Source: Rhodamnia argentea (lineage: Eukaryota > Streptophyta > Magnoliopsida > Myrtales > Myrtaceae). Taken from it: 64,000 nucleotides of DNA. Below, in pieces: positions 24,388 to 39,756 of this stretch. Numbering within the stretch: the first letter of the stretch is position 1; each line of letters starts with the position of its first letter. The stretch spans positions 62,001 through 126,000 of the forward strand of contig NC_063154.1 in NCBI RefSeq assembly GCF_020921035.1, written 5' to 3'. Both the position numbers and the translations under genes were made by a program. The notes under the pieces were generated by a model. It was given only the letters and a program-made list of their open reading frames with translations. It did no database searches and had not been told where the DNA came from.

Positions 24388-24854
24388 ACCCTGCCCTGAT
24401 GCATTCATTCATTTTATCTTCTCCTTGTATTTTGTGTCACGAGTATGATTACAGGTTGCTCCGCCTATTTTCACATTTGGTTTACTCCATGGAGGACTAG
24501 CAAATTGTAATGACAGCAGATCAAACAACTGATCCAAGTCATTTCATGATTTAATCCAAACTAGCATTTTACTTGTAGGGTCGATAGTTCCAGTGCTATA
24601 GCAACTATTTTACATGTCAATTGCCTGGTTCACGTGGTGTGACAAGCGAATCACGATTCTCACGCAATATGAATCTCAATCAACTTCATGTTGTCATTGA
24701 TTGGCTTGATGCTCCACTTGTGGATGCCACGTGGCACAATCAATGTTCTGGAGTTGAATGCTTCCTCCAATTGTGCATCCAGACGGCACATATCTGACTC
24801 TAAGGGCACTGGGGTTGGCAAAGGAAGACATTCGCTTAGACTTCAAATAAGACA

Positions 24855-26685
24855 TTAGAAGTTGTGGATTGCAGGAGGATCTGATTGGGGTGCTGAATTT
24901 TTGTTGTAAAGACTCTGCTCTAAGAAGCGTTTTAACTGCCTTCCCTGTTCTTCAATCTTCATCTGTAAACTTCTTTGCATCTGTATGTTTAATTCAAGGA
25001 GGATGACATGAAATCTTACTTCCATATCAATGTATTTATGTGTAGACTTCAGAAAGTTTACATGTGCATGTATTGTGAATGTGATAGATCGTAACATATT
25101 CAGAATAGCTACCTCCAACTGTTGAAGTAGTCGCTTTTGTACATTCAGCTGCATCTGCAAGGTTCTGCGATAAGCTTCTGAAATCCGCTTGCCTCTGTTG
25201 CCAACAAATATTCACTGCACTTATTTTACTCATATCGTGACGTCCTACTCCAAGACAGACATTCGACACTTGAAACTTTCACTCCTCTCATAGCTAGTGC
25301 TTGTTTTGTGCTCTTCTTAAGTTTTTATACCAGAGTTTATAAACAACAAGCAAGTCGTAGCTTACGTATTGAGGTCATGCTCTGGCATTGTGTCAAAATT
25401 GTTCTCTGATTTTCCTGCATGTACAATATGATTCACGCACATAAAAGAAATTACTGCATTGCCAAGCAAAAACCAAAGATTAGTTACGCATCGATCCGTC
25501 TTCAATAATAATAGAGCTCCTGTCAATTGCAAGGTATGTTCGTTCCTGCTCATTGTAGTGGAGGCAGAGAATTACCTTCTCTAGATTCTGCAATGTACTT
25601 GGTGATGCGACATTTCTGTGATGTAATAGGCAAATAAAGTTTTGGTTTTATCCCGGAAAAAAATGTTAGGAAAGGGCATTGATTTTCGGCTAGTAGACAG
25701 AAAGTCATTATGTTGCAGTACCTGCAAGTGACTCTTAATGTGAAAGATTGTCAACCCTTTGACGTCCATTAGCTTCAGAATCAACTTTGGTTTCGCTCCT
25801 GTGTACATCCAATAAATCATGACTTGGATGTCAGTCGAAGTATATAAAGATATTGACTCGAAAGTGACATTTTCTGTCCATTTACTTACTTTCAGCTCCT
25901 CCCAGACGATTAACGCATTCAAGAAATCGGTTGTGAAGATGTGGAGTCCATTTAATTCGTCTTTTATTAGAAATAGCAGCAGTTGATGAAGTGGAGTTTC
26001 CACAAGGATTGGCATCAAATGCAGCTTCATTTCTAGAAACCGAGGACCCCTTCTCTAACTGACACACAAATTTGCATGAAGGTGATAGACCCCTCTTTCG
26101 AAGAAAGTGTACATAAATTTGAGATGTCCATGTTATATTACATACCTTGGATTTGAGATATTTCTTACTATGCTGATGTCCGCTGCTTAAAACGGCAGGT
26201 TTAGTGCAGTTCTGTGGCAGGGGCAATTGATAACTTTGGTCATTCCGTTTGTTGTAAATGTGAAAGTTCACTAGGTATTGAAGATCATCAGGGGACTGAA
26301 GAGCAAGGCATTGTTGGTTTTCTGAATGATCATAAACCAATGATTCGCAATTTCTTGATCTTGACTGCTGGAAATTACATGAAAATAGGTTACAAGCATC
26401 TAAATCAACTTGCGGACGGCTGATAGAACATGTAACTGCAGTAGGAACAGAAGAAGAAGATGTGTTATTGCTGGACTTGTTGTCCGCAGTATAGAAACAA
26501 CTTCTGCCCAGATTCGAGAAACAACAGCTTTGGCTGCATCCTAATTGGGACACTGGTGATTGATCACGCTGAAACCGATTAAAGGAAAGCTCCAAGGATC
26601 TGCAGAGGGTCTGTTCTTGATCGTTACTTTTTGCGGTGCTCATATTAGAGCTATTGCTGCCAGAGGTTGCCATCTTCATCGCCAT
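24855..26685 (-). CDS. MYB-CC (PHR1-like, GARP) transcription factor
   Basis: Seven coding exons on the minus strand: 26146-26685, 25890-26058, 25722-25798, 25576-25615, 25366-25414, 25113-25194 and 24855-24980, totalling 1083 bases (360 residues plus stop). The first 180 residues are Ser/Asn/Cys-rich without a known fold. The GARP/MYB DNA-binding domain (about 212-266) reads KRRIKWTPHLHNRFLECVNR, then LILKLMDVKGLTIFHIKSHL. The usual SHLQKYR end is SHLQKCR here. The CC (LHEQLE-like) coiled coil follows at about 292-345 (ISEAYRRTLQMQLNVQKRLL, MKIEEQGRQLKRFLEQ). Family members bind P1BS-like sites and act in phosphate starvation or related responses; the exact role is inference. An acceptor just upstream of the first ATG (GCAG at about 26689) suggests a spliced 5' leader. 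Confidence 0.92.
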
Positions 26686-26689
26686 GTGC

Positions 26690-29378
26690 TGCGAAAAGTA
26701 AGGTTCTTGAGAGACTCCTCGGCGGTGGTTTGGTAGATGGGAGGCACAGTGAATTAGAAAGCTCTATATGAGCGCCGGAATAAAGAGAAAGTCCTGCGTT
26801 GAACTTTACGTGGAGGATGTCATGGCCAAGGTCTCCAAACAATGACTGATCAGCCTGGATACCCGAAAACAGGGCATGAACGCTGAGTGATTTGAATGTG
26901 GACACTCTTTCCACAATGAACCATGATGAGCACATAATGACCCAAATATGTCATTCCGATAGCCCAGGTGTCAACCTTTCTCTCCCTCTCTCTCCGCACA
27001 CATCACGCCATTCTACATTGACGTGCTGACAATGACGAGTCGTCGCTTCCCATGTACTGCCAGCTTATCTCAGTTTTTTTAACTGCTTGAAAAGCCTTTG
27101 AATGTTGAATGTGGCTAAACGAGTGCGTAAGCGTGGGGCAGGCATATGAACAAAGGAGGCAAGACTGTCAGAACACCTCTAAGACCCTTTGGTTTTATTT
27201 GAAACATTAAACAGATGAGAGCGGACTACTCCTTATTCTTGACAGGAACCGACAGCTGTTCCCCAAGATGGTAACCCAAAGAATACTTAAAAAAAGAAAA
27301 ACAAAGCAGGATTATTTATTTGCTATTATGGCCTCTGGATGGTCCAAAGCGTACCTGGTCAGATTTATAATAGCAAAGGGCTGTGCTTGTGAAGTAGATT
27401 TGCTTCACATCACCGCTTGAAACTGAAGTAAATAACGAGGAGAGAGACTTTTAATTGCACTCATTTTTGCTGAGTTCTTGAGATTGTCTCTAAGCAAGAA
27501 AACAAAGCTTATTGCTATACATTTGCCTTTCTGGCCAATTTGTTGATACCTTTACATTGGCAGGATCTTCCGAGCCTCTCAACTTCTCATCCATCAACCT
27601 CAACCTAGTCATCACCAGCTAACCAGAACAAGTTTGTTAGATGGATTTTGGCTGATTTCCTTACTGATGGTGCTAGTGGACTAGGGGCAGGCAGTTAAAA
27701 TAAAGACGTAACTGTGCTTTCGGCAGATTTGGGAATGACAATGTCAATGTTGGACTTGACTGGAGAAGACAACCTGAGAAGCAAAACAGACTGTTGGTTC
27801 TTAAGATGGATCGAGGTTGGATTGGCTACATCAGAAACAGCAAGTCATATGTTTCTTTCTGCATTATAGACCCATTCTGGAGATATCTCGGTTAGCTAGA
27901 TCAGTGTGTATTTAAAGGCTTGTTAGTCGGGTTGCCTTTGTGTAAATGGCCTGATTAAGTGTGCGGTAGAGGCAAAAGGTGTAATCTCAGCCTTCGCAGA
28001 TTAGAAGGCATTTTATCCAAATGGCAGTACTCTTTCATTGCATTTCACCTCCACCATCTCTGGTCAATTTCATTTCTTAACACAGCACAAGATGGAAGAT
28101 GCAAATTTTCAAAAGTGACCATGCAAATCGACATGAGGTGTGAAAGTGAGGACGTTAATTGATATTTTCGCCCAAAAGAAAAAGGAAAAAAAATCAAGAT
28201 TAATGTGGAGAGTTGGGATGAGAGAGCCACCCCATATATGAAAACGCTGACTTGTGAGCGGACGCTCTTGCAAATTTGGGATAACCAGAGTCGCCAACTG
28301 GATAATACTCAATTCAGAAGAGGATGCGGATCTGAAGGCAGCTTCATGAGCTCTCGATTCTCTATTTGGATGGTGAAGAGTGTCTCAAATCTCAATCGTC
28401 CTATAATGTGGTTTTTTTTTTTTTTTTCTCTTCTGGGAAAGCTGATCTATACCATAGTTGTTTTCAAAGGAGATGTATGAATGGCTAAAACCAGTATAGT
28501 AATGAATGATGGTCGTCTCGTCTCCGAGCCGTCAACCTCAGCTGCTTATCTGATAACCATGCAACGTCTGTGGATGGTGAAGAAGGGGTGGAAAAGATAC
28601 TTGGACTTGTTGTGGTACTGTTTGAGTTTCAATATAATGTTCATCCTCAACTAACTGATCCCGCTACTAATGAGGCGGGGACCAAATCCTACACTTGCGA
28701 CTGGCAATATTTACTTGTTGAAGGAGCTTTTGCTCAACTGATTAATTAATCAATTGCTTCGCCTTCGAAAGAATGTCGAAAAGGGTTTTCATTTAATCTT
28801 TTTATTCAACATATCACAATATCTTGATAGGTTTATTGGTATTCCATATGTCCCAGTATCATGTGATATCAAAGCTATAATTTGCATTCGGCTATCCACA
28901 TGAACAGTTATCAATCGGTTTTCTAAATGATGGGTTAGATTGCTAGTTTGCTTTTAAACAACTGGGTCACCCTCGACGGTTAATAACGGTTCAACACGTT
29001 TTTGAGTAAACCAATATTTTAGAACAATTTCAATAAGCCTTTGGAAGAATGACGCCGCGCAAGCACGTAGTTGTGGACAATTCTGATTCCTCGTAGTTGC
29101 AAATTAGAAGTTGGGCGTCGTATATTCTTCTCTTCTTTTTTTGGAATTTATCTTTAAATGAAGGTGGAGAGAATGGGGGAATTTAAAGGGGGAGGAGGAT
29201 GAGGGAGATCCACCCCTCCAACTGTTCATCTGCAAAGACTACACCAAACCCCGACTTTTAGTTGAGAACCCAAAAAATGCACGTCCAACTACTCCCCAAC
29301 ACTACCAACTCATCAGTTTTTATTGTCGAAAGTCCCCCTACGTCGCGACATCTTTTGGATGAAGCATACTGATTGAGA
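26690..29378. other. Intergenic, MYB-CC to beta-glucosidase
   Basis: About 2.7 kb between divergent genes. It should contain the leader and promoter of the MYB-CC gene (CT-rich tctctccctctctct near 26984) and the promoter of the beta-glucosidase. I see no gene, no RNA gene and no recognisable element; a T run lies at about 28412-28426. Confidence 0.5.
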
Positions 29379-32867
<3,489 letters not shown>

Positions 32868-33395
32868 AGAGAGTATGCATTGGCATTCGGAATTATTTTT
32901 TTCAAGTGAAACAGATTTGGCTTTCTATTGTAAAATTAATGCGGAAATTGATAGGATCTTGCAATTAAATCGATGCGACAGGATCATCATCCTGACGAGT
33001 ATGTTGAGGTGTTACACTGGTTCATCTGCACTAGGTCTCCAAGCTGTCAAAACTCATTCAGGGATATTTGTCAGAAACAAGGTTTGATATCCATTGAGAA
33101 AACCTATTTCTTCAAAGTGAAAAATATATTCCCCACCGGCAGCCCCATCCTTCCCCACCGCACGACACCAATAAAAAAATCCCATTGTGTGGGGGCCTAC
33201 ATGATTAGATAGATTCTGTATGAAATACAGCTTGGCTTTAAAACAAAGAAGATCCAAGCAATGATTCAGTTTTTCATCCAAAAGCGCAAGTAAATAAAAA
33301 CAGCCACTTAGCGAGGCTGTTGATGGCATCACCCACAAAGTGAAAGATATATGCATCACCGCTTTTTTTTAGAGCAGTTGCTTCCACAAATAGTA
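32868..33395. other. Beta-glucosidase 3' flank
   Basis: This holds the 3' untranslated region and flank, with no gene seen. The stretch 33009-33061 is similar to 41505-41571, about 8.5 kb away, suggesting that this flank took part in the duplications that built the neighbouring pseudogene cluster. Confidence 0.5.
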
Positions 33396-33500
33396 TTGGA
33401 TCAGATTCGATTGAATTAGATTCGCTTCAGATTCGGATTCGATTCAAGATTAGATTGGATTCGATTAGAAATTGGATTAGATTCGATTCGGTTCGATTCA
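33396..33500. repeat. Degenerate GATTC pentamer repeat, block 1
   Basis: Runs of gattc, gatta and gattg pentamers with occasional shifts. Similar blocks precede each HIR pseudogene copy (34812-34920, 38238-38418) and follow the last (39711-39746), so they mark the joints of a tandem array. Confidence 0.85.
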
Positions 33501-34811
33501 ACCACCAAAAATCTTGTGAGATACTCAAATGGCTTTTATTTTACTGAAAGTTCACATTAAACCAACAATTGCATGCTTTCTGTAGGATCTAGCAGAAATA
33601 CATAGAAAATGGGTAACTGCCTCTGCTGTATTCAAGTTCAAGAGTCCACAGCAGCTATAACAGAGCATTTTGGCAGTAGCTATAACGGAGCATCTTGGCC
33701 AGTATAAATAAACTCTACAACCTGGGTGCCGTTGTCTTCCTTGGATTTGCAGATATCGGCTCGCTGGGAAGCTCTCAACCCGATTGCAACAATTGGAAGT
33801 GAAATGCTATACGAAGACCAATCACGTGAATTTGCCTTGCAGAGTTTATGACACCTCTCATTCTTACTACTTCTTTTTCTATCTCACGTGATATTTTTCT
33901 CACAGGACCATGAGTTTGTCAACATGCTTGCATTTGTGCACTACCAAGTCTATCTAGACAAAGCATCCGATGCCTTTCACACACTCGGCAACCGATGAGT
34001 CGAATCCAGGAGTGCGCAATCTATGGTGTGTGTCAAATTAATACCATCACATTAATACAAATATAGTACTGGAGCAAATTTGTACAATTTACATGTGCAA
34101 GAAACATTCTTCAGTCTTCCAATTAACACTTCTAGGAAGCAACTGTTTTGGTTGTTTCAATCATTCCAGGGATCAGAACTAGGGTTGCAATTAGAAACTT
34201 GAATGAAGTTTTTCAGGTAAAGAATAAAATTTCCCAAGAAGTTGAAGAACAAATCCGACAGGTTGTCTACTCTAGACTTCTTAATATTATCACGAGAGAT
34301 AAACTGAATTGGAGAGTCCTGATCCTTTACATTAAACTGGACGAGTGTGCTACGCAAGCTATCAACGAGACCAATGTAGGTAACCTTAAATTTTCAATTG
34401 TCAATTGGTTCTAGATAATTGCTCAACATGGTAAAGTTCACTGTAAGTTTTGTTTTTGTTTTGGATTGTGGGTCGCAGTAAAGAGGAAGGCTGTAGGCGA
34501 AGCTGAATGCCATAAAAGATGGGGTGCTGGAGAATGGGGTCCCAAGAGTAACATGATTCTGGAGACTCAATATATTGATGCCATGAAAGAAATCGGCGCA
34601 AAATCAAGATCTTCTGTACCTGGTGCCATTTTTCAAGTGGGCACTCAGATCCGTAATGGAGCGTACGCAAGCTAGTGATGGTGCTGGTGTAAGTCTTTTA
34701 TGACTCAGTTTGTGTTTGCAGTTATTTCTATGCTATGATTGTCCTCCTGCTCCCGCATCGTTGTAACCTCCTCCGTTCATTAAATGCATTTGCTTTCTTA
34801 AATTTCCTTTC
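33501..34811 (+). pseudogene. HIR (hypersensitive induced reaction) pseudogene, copy A
   Basis: Remnant of a band-7/SPFH HIR gene, plasma-membrane scaffold proteins in plant immunity. The start MGNCLCCIQVQESTAAITEH (from 33609) keeps the myristoylation glycine and the cysteines typical of HIRs, but its frame stops after 32 codons. Later fragments in other frames are recognisable: PGCRCLPWICRYRLAGKLST then RLQQLEVK (33723 onward), FVNMLAFVHYQVYLDKASDA (33909 onward), IRTRVAIRNLNEVFQ (34171 onward), ILYIKLDECATQAINETN (34321 onward), and the C-terminal TQYIDAMKEIGAKSRSS with IRNGAYAS (34561 onward). The exon order and several intron borders are still those of HIR genes, so this is a decayed genomic duplicate and not a retrocopy. 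Stops and frame changes make it non-functional. HIR identity is strong; I infer that the decay predates the tandem copies or happened in parallel. Confidence 0.85.
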
Positions 34812-34920
34812 TTCGATTGGATCGGATCGGATTCGATTACATTAGGTTAGGTTAGATTAGATTAGAGAGTAGATTCGATTAGATTAAAGATTAGGTTCGA
34901 TTAGAGATACGATTCGATTC
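34812..34920. repeat. Degenerate GATTC pentamer repeat, block 2
   Basis: Same satellite as at 33396-33500, here between HIR copies A and B: gattggatcggatcggattc, then gattag runs. Confidence 0.85.
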
Positions 34921-35856
34921 AACCACGAAAAATCTTGTGACATGCCAAATGGCTTTTATTTTACTGAAAGTTCACCTTAAACCAACAATTACATGCTTTC
35001 TGCAGCATACATAGAAAATGGGTAACTGTCTTTGCTGTATTCAAGTTCAAGAGTCCACAGTAGCTATAAAGGAGCATCTTGGCCATTATTAATCTTACTC
35101 TACATCCTGGGTGCCATTGTCTTCTTTGGATTTGTGAATATGCTCACTAGGAAGCTCTCAATCCGATTGCAACAATTGGAAGTGAAATACGACACAAAGA
35201 ACCAGGTTTGTTGAATCACATGAATTTGCCTTGCAAAGTTTATAACACCTTTCACTCTTACTACTTCTTTTTCTATCTCACGGGATGTTTTTCTCACAGG
35301 ACGATGAGTTTGTCAACGTGCTTGCATCTGGGACTACTGAGTCCGTCCAGATAGAGCACCCGATGCCCTTTACACACTCAGCAACCCGAAGAGTCTGATC
35401 CAGGAGTACACGATCTATGGTATGTGCCAAATTAATTGCATCACATTAGTACAAATATAGTACTAGAGCAAATTTGTACAATTTACATGTGCAAGTAACA
35501 TTCTTTAGTCTTCCAATTAACACTTATAGGAAGCAACTCTTTTGGTTGTTTCAATCATTCCAGGGATCAGAACTAGGATTGCAATTAGAGACTTGACTGA
35601 AGTTTTTCAGCAAAAGAATAAAATTTCCCAAGAAGTTGAAGAACAACTCCAACACGTTGTCTCTGAATTTTGCAGGCTATAGAGATGAGATTGAGAAAGT
35701 CCTGATCCTTTATATTAAACTGGACGAGCGTGCTACGCAAGCTATCAACGAGACCAATGTCGGTAACCTTGAAATTTCAATCCAGTTGATTCTAGATAAT
35801 TGTTCAACATGGTAAAGTTTACAGTAATTATTGTTTTTGTTTTGGATTGTAGGTGT
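34921..35856 (+). pseudogene. HIR pseudogene, copy B, 5' part
   Basis: Second HIR copy, closely similar to copy A along its length. It starts with MGNCLCCIQVQESTVAIKEH (35020 region), continues with RKLSIRLQQLEVKYDTKN, FVNVLASGTTESVQ, IRTRIAIRDLTEVFQ and KLDERATQAINETN. In-frame stops are present, including after about 24 codons of the N-terminal exon. Similarity to copy A ends at about 35856, just after ggattgtag. Similarity resumes at 38100 with the sequence that follows the coding end, so the C-terminal exon has been replaced by about 2.2 kb of unrelated DNA. Confidence 0.82.
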
Positions 35857-38099
35857 AAAAGGCCCGATGCCTTTCCTCCTTTCCTTGATCAAAGCTCCGA
35901 CATCCCAAAATGTCGTTCACCACTAATTACGAGCTATGCTTTAATATGTCGTAGAGGGAGCTATGCTTTAATATGTCGTAGAGGGCGCATGCAGAAGCTA
36001 GATAACTAAAAATAGACAGTGGCCATACAATTACAAGTGCATGCGAAAAGAGAAAATGACAGGCAGGCCTAACAGGGTATGACTTTTGTAGAGTTCACTA
36101 TTTGTATAGCATTCAATGTATAGCACATGTCAATAATACAAGACAAAAACATCTGATTATAAATAAATATAGATACCGGTTAGTTAGAGTATCTTCTTTA
36201 AACAAACCAAGCGAATATACTGGGAGGATTTAAGAGGGAAAACTACTCTGAGTACTATCCGCCGTCTCCATCGACTTGTTCTAAGATCATTACTTTCATA
36301 TGCGGCCGGAAGAATCTAGCTGTCTGAAAAAGGGTTAAACAACAAGGGCTGCGTGAATACCCAGCAAGTAAAGTATCTAGTCTATCGACTAAACCACCTA
36401 TTTATCACCCGACTAAGTAGGACTCGGCTCCCACAACAAACAACCAACCACATGCATGAATGAGACTCCATAGAGACTCCATAGAGACTCCACACATTAT
36501 GCAATACGACCCTCACACGCATGAGCATGCATATGATCCATTTAGTTTTCCATTTTCTCTTCAGGATTTATCCATAAAACACAAGCCATGGTTATATGAG
36601 GGGCACGGGCCTCATTTTATCTCCAAGGGACACATGACTTGATTTTGAGGATAAACATCTCGGTTTTTCGTCCATGAGACACCAACCATGGGAATCATGA
36701 GGGACACAGGCCTCAATTTCTCCCCAACTCTCGAGGGACATAGGCCTCGGGCATTCCAATTCCAACAGTACATAGGCCGTGGACATTCCAATTTTCACTC
36801 AGGCTCCCACGGGGTATTATCCGGATATAGGCGAATATTATATCGTCCTCGTCGGGATATAGGCCAACGGGACCTCGGTTCTTTAGTCAAATTCAAGTAC
36901 AACCCAACCATCAATCCATCAAGCTCACACACGCCATCCGACTCGGAATTCATCAGACAAGGTACTCCACCACGCGCGCATGTTTCAGTACTTAACATGC
37001 AATGCAACTGACACCACCACTTGACCAACTAACGACACGAAACACACATTCTCGGCCAATTCATGCAAGCAAAAACTAATGAGGCACTCGTAGCACATTG
37101 CCGCAAGGCCGACTCCTCACATGCTAGATGACCCCAAATTCGCACCACCACAACAACAATCAAGGCAATCAGCGCATACTACTCGACTCCCCAAAGCCAC
37201 ACAAGTATAGCTCGGCAAGCAAAAACCCACTCACAAAGCAAGTGTCCTAACCATACAATCCGAACATCCATTCGACACACCCAAGTACGAACGACGTCGT
37301 CGCGCCCAATCAAGCAATGAATAGCTAGCCTAGTAGGAAGGATAAAGACTCCACTTGCCTTAAGGTCCTTTGCTTGAGAAAATGGAGCTCGAATCACCGT
37401 CCAAACACCCGAAGCTATGGTTCTTCCTTCCTTGTACGATCGAACTACCCCCACAAGCGGTCCAATCTTCAAGTTCCCTCAAATCAATGAAAATTAAAAT
37501 GATCAGGCCTTTGATTTAGCTTGCGCAAGACCTAAGGACACTAGATCAAGTGACGAATCGTCCATACAAAGTCCTTTTTCCCTCCATGCAATCCAATCAT
37601 CTTCTCAAGATATCCATTTCCAAATTCGATGATCCGCGCTAAAACGAGCACGATTGGGCAGAATAGGGATGGGGATAGATAGACATTTGCCTTGAGGCCA
37701 CTGATGAAGAAAACGGGAGTTGAATAGGCATAAGAACAGGCTCGAACTTCTTCCTCCTCCTTTGGGTGTCGCGCGGCCGAGAAAGAGAGAGAACGCACGC
37801 GAGCGACTAGCGAATGAGGTCTAAGCTGGGGTCGTCCTTGGGGGCTCGGGTACGACGTCGACGAAGTTGAGCTGCTAGTCGACGTTGTCGATGAAGATGA
37901 GGGCACGGTGAGTGAGTTGCCGAGAAAGAAAAGAAGTGAGAAGAGGGGAAGTTGTTCCCAAAGAAACGAAGGGAGAAAAATGAGGAGAGAGAAGATGGTG
38001 GGGGGTTTTATAGGAGGGGTAGGTCGGTGGTGGCGTGGGGAAGTCGATGGGCTTTGCGGAACCAAATTTCGCACGAACCGACTCTACGCGATCCCAAAA
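35857..38099. mobile_element. Unrelated insert in HIR copy B, probably transposon-derived
   Basis: About 2.2 kb without similarity to the HIR copies. It begins with a 25-base tandem duplication (gctatgctttaatatgtcgt, 35935-35985), passes a short run of agagactccat repeats at 36468-36490, and ends in a GA-rich stretch (37770-38020). No transposase or polymerase is visible. The text resembles the non-coding part of LTR retrotransposons, but I cannot show paired ends or a target duplication. The element class and exact ends are unresolved. It looks like a fragment and not a whole element. Confidence 0.4.
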
Positions 38100-38237
38100 C
38101 TAGTGATGGTGCTGGTGTAAGTCTTTTATGATTCATTTTGTATTTGTAATTATTTTCTATGTTATGATTATGCTACCGCTTCCGCAGTGTTGTAACCTCC
38201 TCTATTCATTAGATGCATTTGCTTTTAAAGTTCCTTT
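38100..38237 (+). pseudogene. HIR pseudogene, copy B, 3' flank remnant
   Basis: This matches the sequence after the coding end of copy A (ctagtgatggtgctggtgta onward) and leads into the next GATTC block. It shows that copy B was once contiguous across the insert. No coding capacity is left. Confidence 0.75.
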
Positions 38238-38418
38238 CATCGATTCAATTCGGTTTGATTGGATTAGATTTAATCAGATTCGATTCGATTCGTTTTGATT
38301 CGATTTAATTCGATTGGAAATTAGATTAGATTAGATTCGATTAGGTTAGGTTAGATTGGACTAGATTAGATTAGAGAGTAGATTCAATTCGATTAAAGAT
38401 TAGATCGATTCGATTCAA
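38238..38418. repeat. Degenerate GATTC pentamer repeat, block 3
   Basis: The longest of the four blocks, about 180 bases of gattc/gatta/gatt variants, between HIR copies B and C. Confidence 0.85.
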
Positions 38419-39710
38419 CCGCCAAAAAACCTTAGTGACATACCAAATGGCTTTTATTTTACTGAAAGTTCACATTAAACCACTCTGCAGCATCTAGTTG
38501 AAATACATAAAAGATGTGTAACTGCCTCTGTTGTGTTCAAGTTCAAGAGTCCATAGTTGCTATAACGGAGCATCTTGGCGGTAGCTCTAATGGAGCATCT
38601 TGGCCCCGTATAAATCTAACTCTACAACTTGGATGCCATTGTCATCCTTGGATTTACTAATATCAGCTCTCTGGAAAGCTCTCAATCCGATTGCAACAAT
38701 TGAAAGTGAAATGCGACACAAAGACCCAGGTTTGTTGAATCACGTGAATTTACCTTGCAAAGTTTATAACACCTCTCATTCTTACTACTTTTTTTTCTAT
38801 CTCGCGTGATATTTTTCTCGTAGGACAATGAGTTTGTCAACGTGCTTGCATCTAGGACTAGCGAGTCCGTCCAGACAGAGCACCCGATGCCTTTTACACA
38901 CTCAGCAACCGGAAGAGTGGAATCCAGGAGTATGCGATCTATGGTATGAGCCAAATTAATTTCATCACATTAGTAAAAATATAGTACTGGAGCAAATTTG
39001 TACAATTTACATGTGCATGTAACATTCACTAGTCTTCCAATTAACACTTCTAGTAAGCAACTGTTTTGGTTGTTTCAATCATTCCAGGAATCAGAACTAG
39101 GGTTGCAATTAGAAACCTGAATGAAGTTTTTCAGTGGAAGAATAAAATTTTCCAAAAGCTGAAGAACAAATACGTACGACAAGTTGTCTCTGACTTTTGC
39201 AGGCTATGGAGGACTATGGATATGAGATTGAGAAAGTCCTGATCCTTCACATTAAATTGGACGAGGGTGCTACGCAAGCTATCAATGAGACCAGTGCAAG
39301 TTCAATTGCCAATCGGTTCTAGATAATTGTTCAACATGGTAAAGTTTGCTGCACAAAGCAACATACTTGCTAGGCCGAATGCCATAAGAGATAGGGTGCT
39401 GGAGAATGAGGTCCCAAGAGTAACTGCAATAGATTTTTTTAACATGGTTTTGAAGACTCAATATATTGATGCCATGAAAGAAATCGACGCAAAATCAAGA
39501 TCTTCCGTGGTGTTCATTCCCCATGGACCTGGTGCCATCCCTCGAGAGGGCACTCAAATACGTAATGGAGCGTCTGCAAGCCATGGTGCTGGTGTAAGTC
39601 TTTTATGACTCAGGTTGTATTTGTAGTAATTGTCTATGCTATGATTGTGCTACCGCTCCCGCATTGTTGTAACATCCTCCGTTCACTAAGTGCTTAAAGT
39701 TCCTTTCTTC
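38419..39710 (+). pseudogene. HIR pseudogene, copy C
   Basis: Third HIR copy. The N-terminal exon reads MCNCLCCVQVQES, so the myristoylated Gly2 of HIR proteins is replaced by Cys, followed by a stop in the next codons. Later pieces: LQQLKVKCDTKTQ, FVNVLASRTSESVQ, IRTRVAIRNLNEVFQW, and an unusually good stretch AMEDYGYEIEKVLILHIKLD (39204 onward) that matches the canonical AMSAYGYEI region of HIRs. The C-terminus is the best preserved of the three: MVLKTQYIDAMKEIDAKSRS followed by VVFIPHGPGAIP (39444 onward). Frame breaks elsewhere make it non-functional. Confidence 0.84.
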
Positions 39711-39746
39711 AATTGGATTCGATTCGATTCGATTCGATTAGATTAC
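39711..39746. repeat. Degenerate GATTC pentamer repeat, block 4
   Basis: A short block (gattcgattcgattcgatta) that closes the HIR array and abuts the beta-glucosidase fragment. Confidence 0.85.
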
Positions 39747-39756
39747 CTTTTTATCT

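Noticed and set aside
37541-38074. Minus-strand frame of 177 codons in the insert
   Set aside because: Ser/Thr/Leu low-complexity text opposite a GA-rich stretch; no family resemblance.
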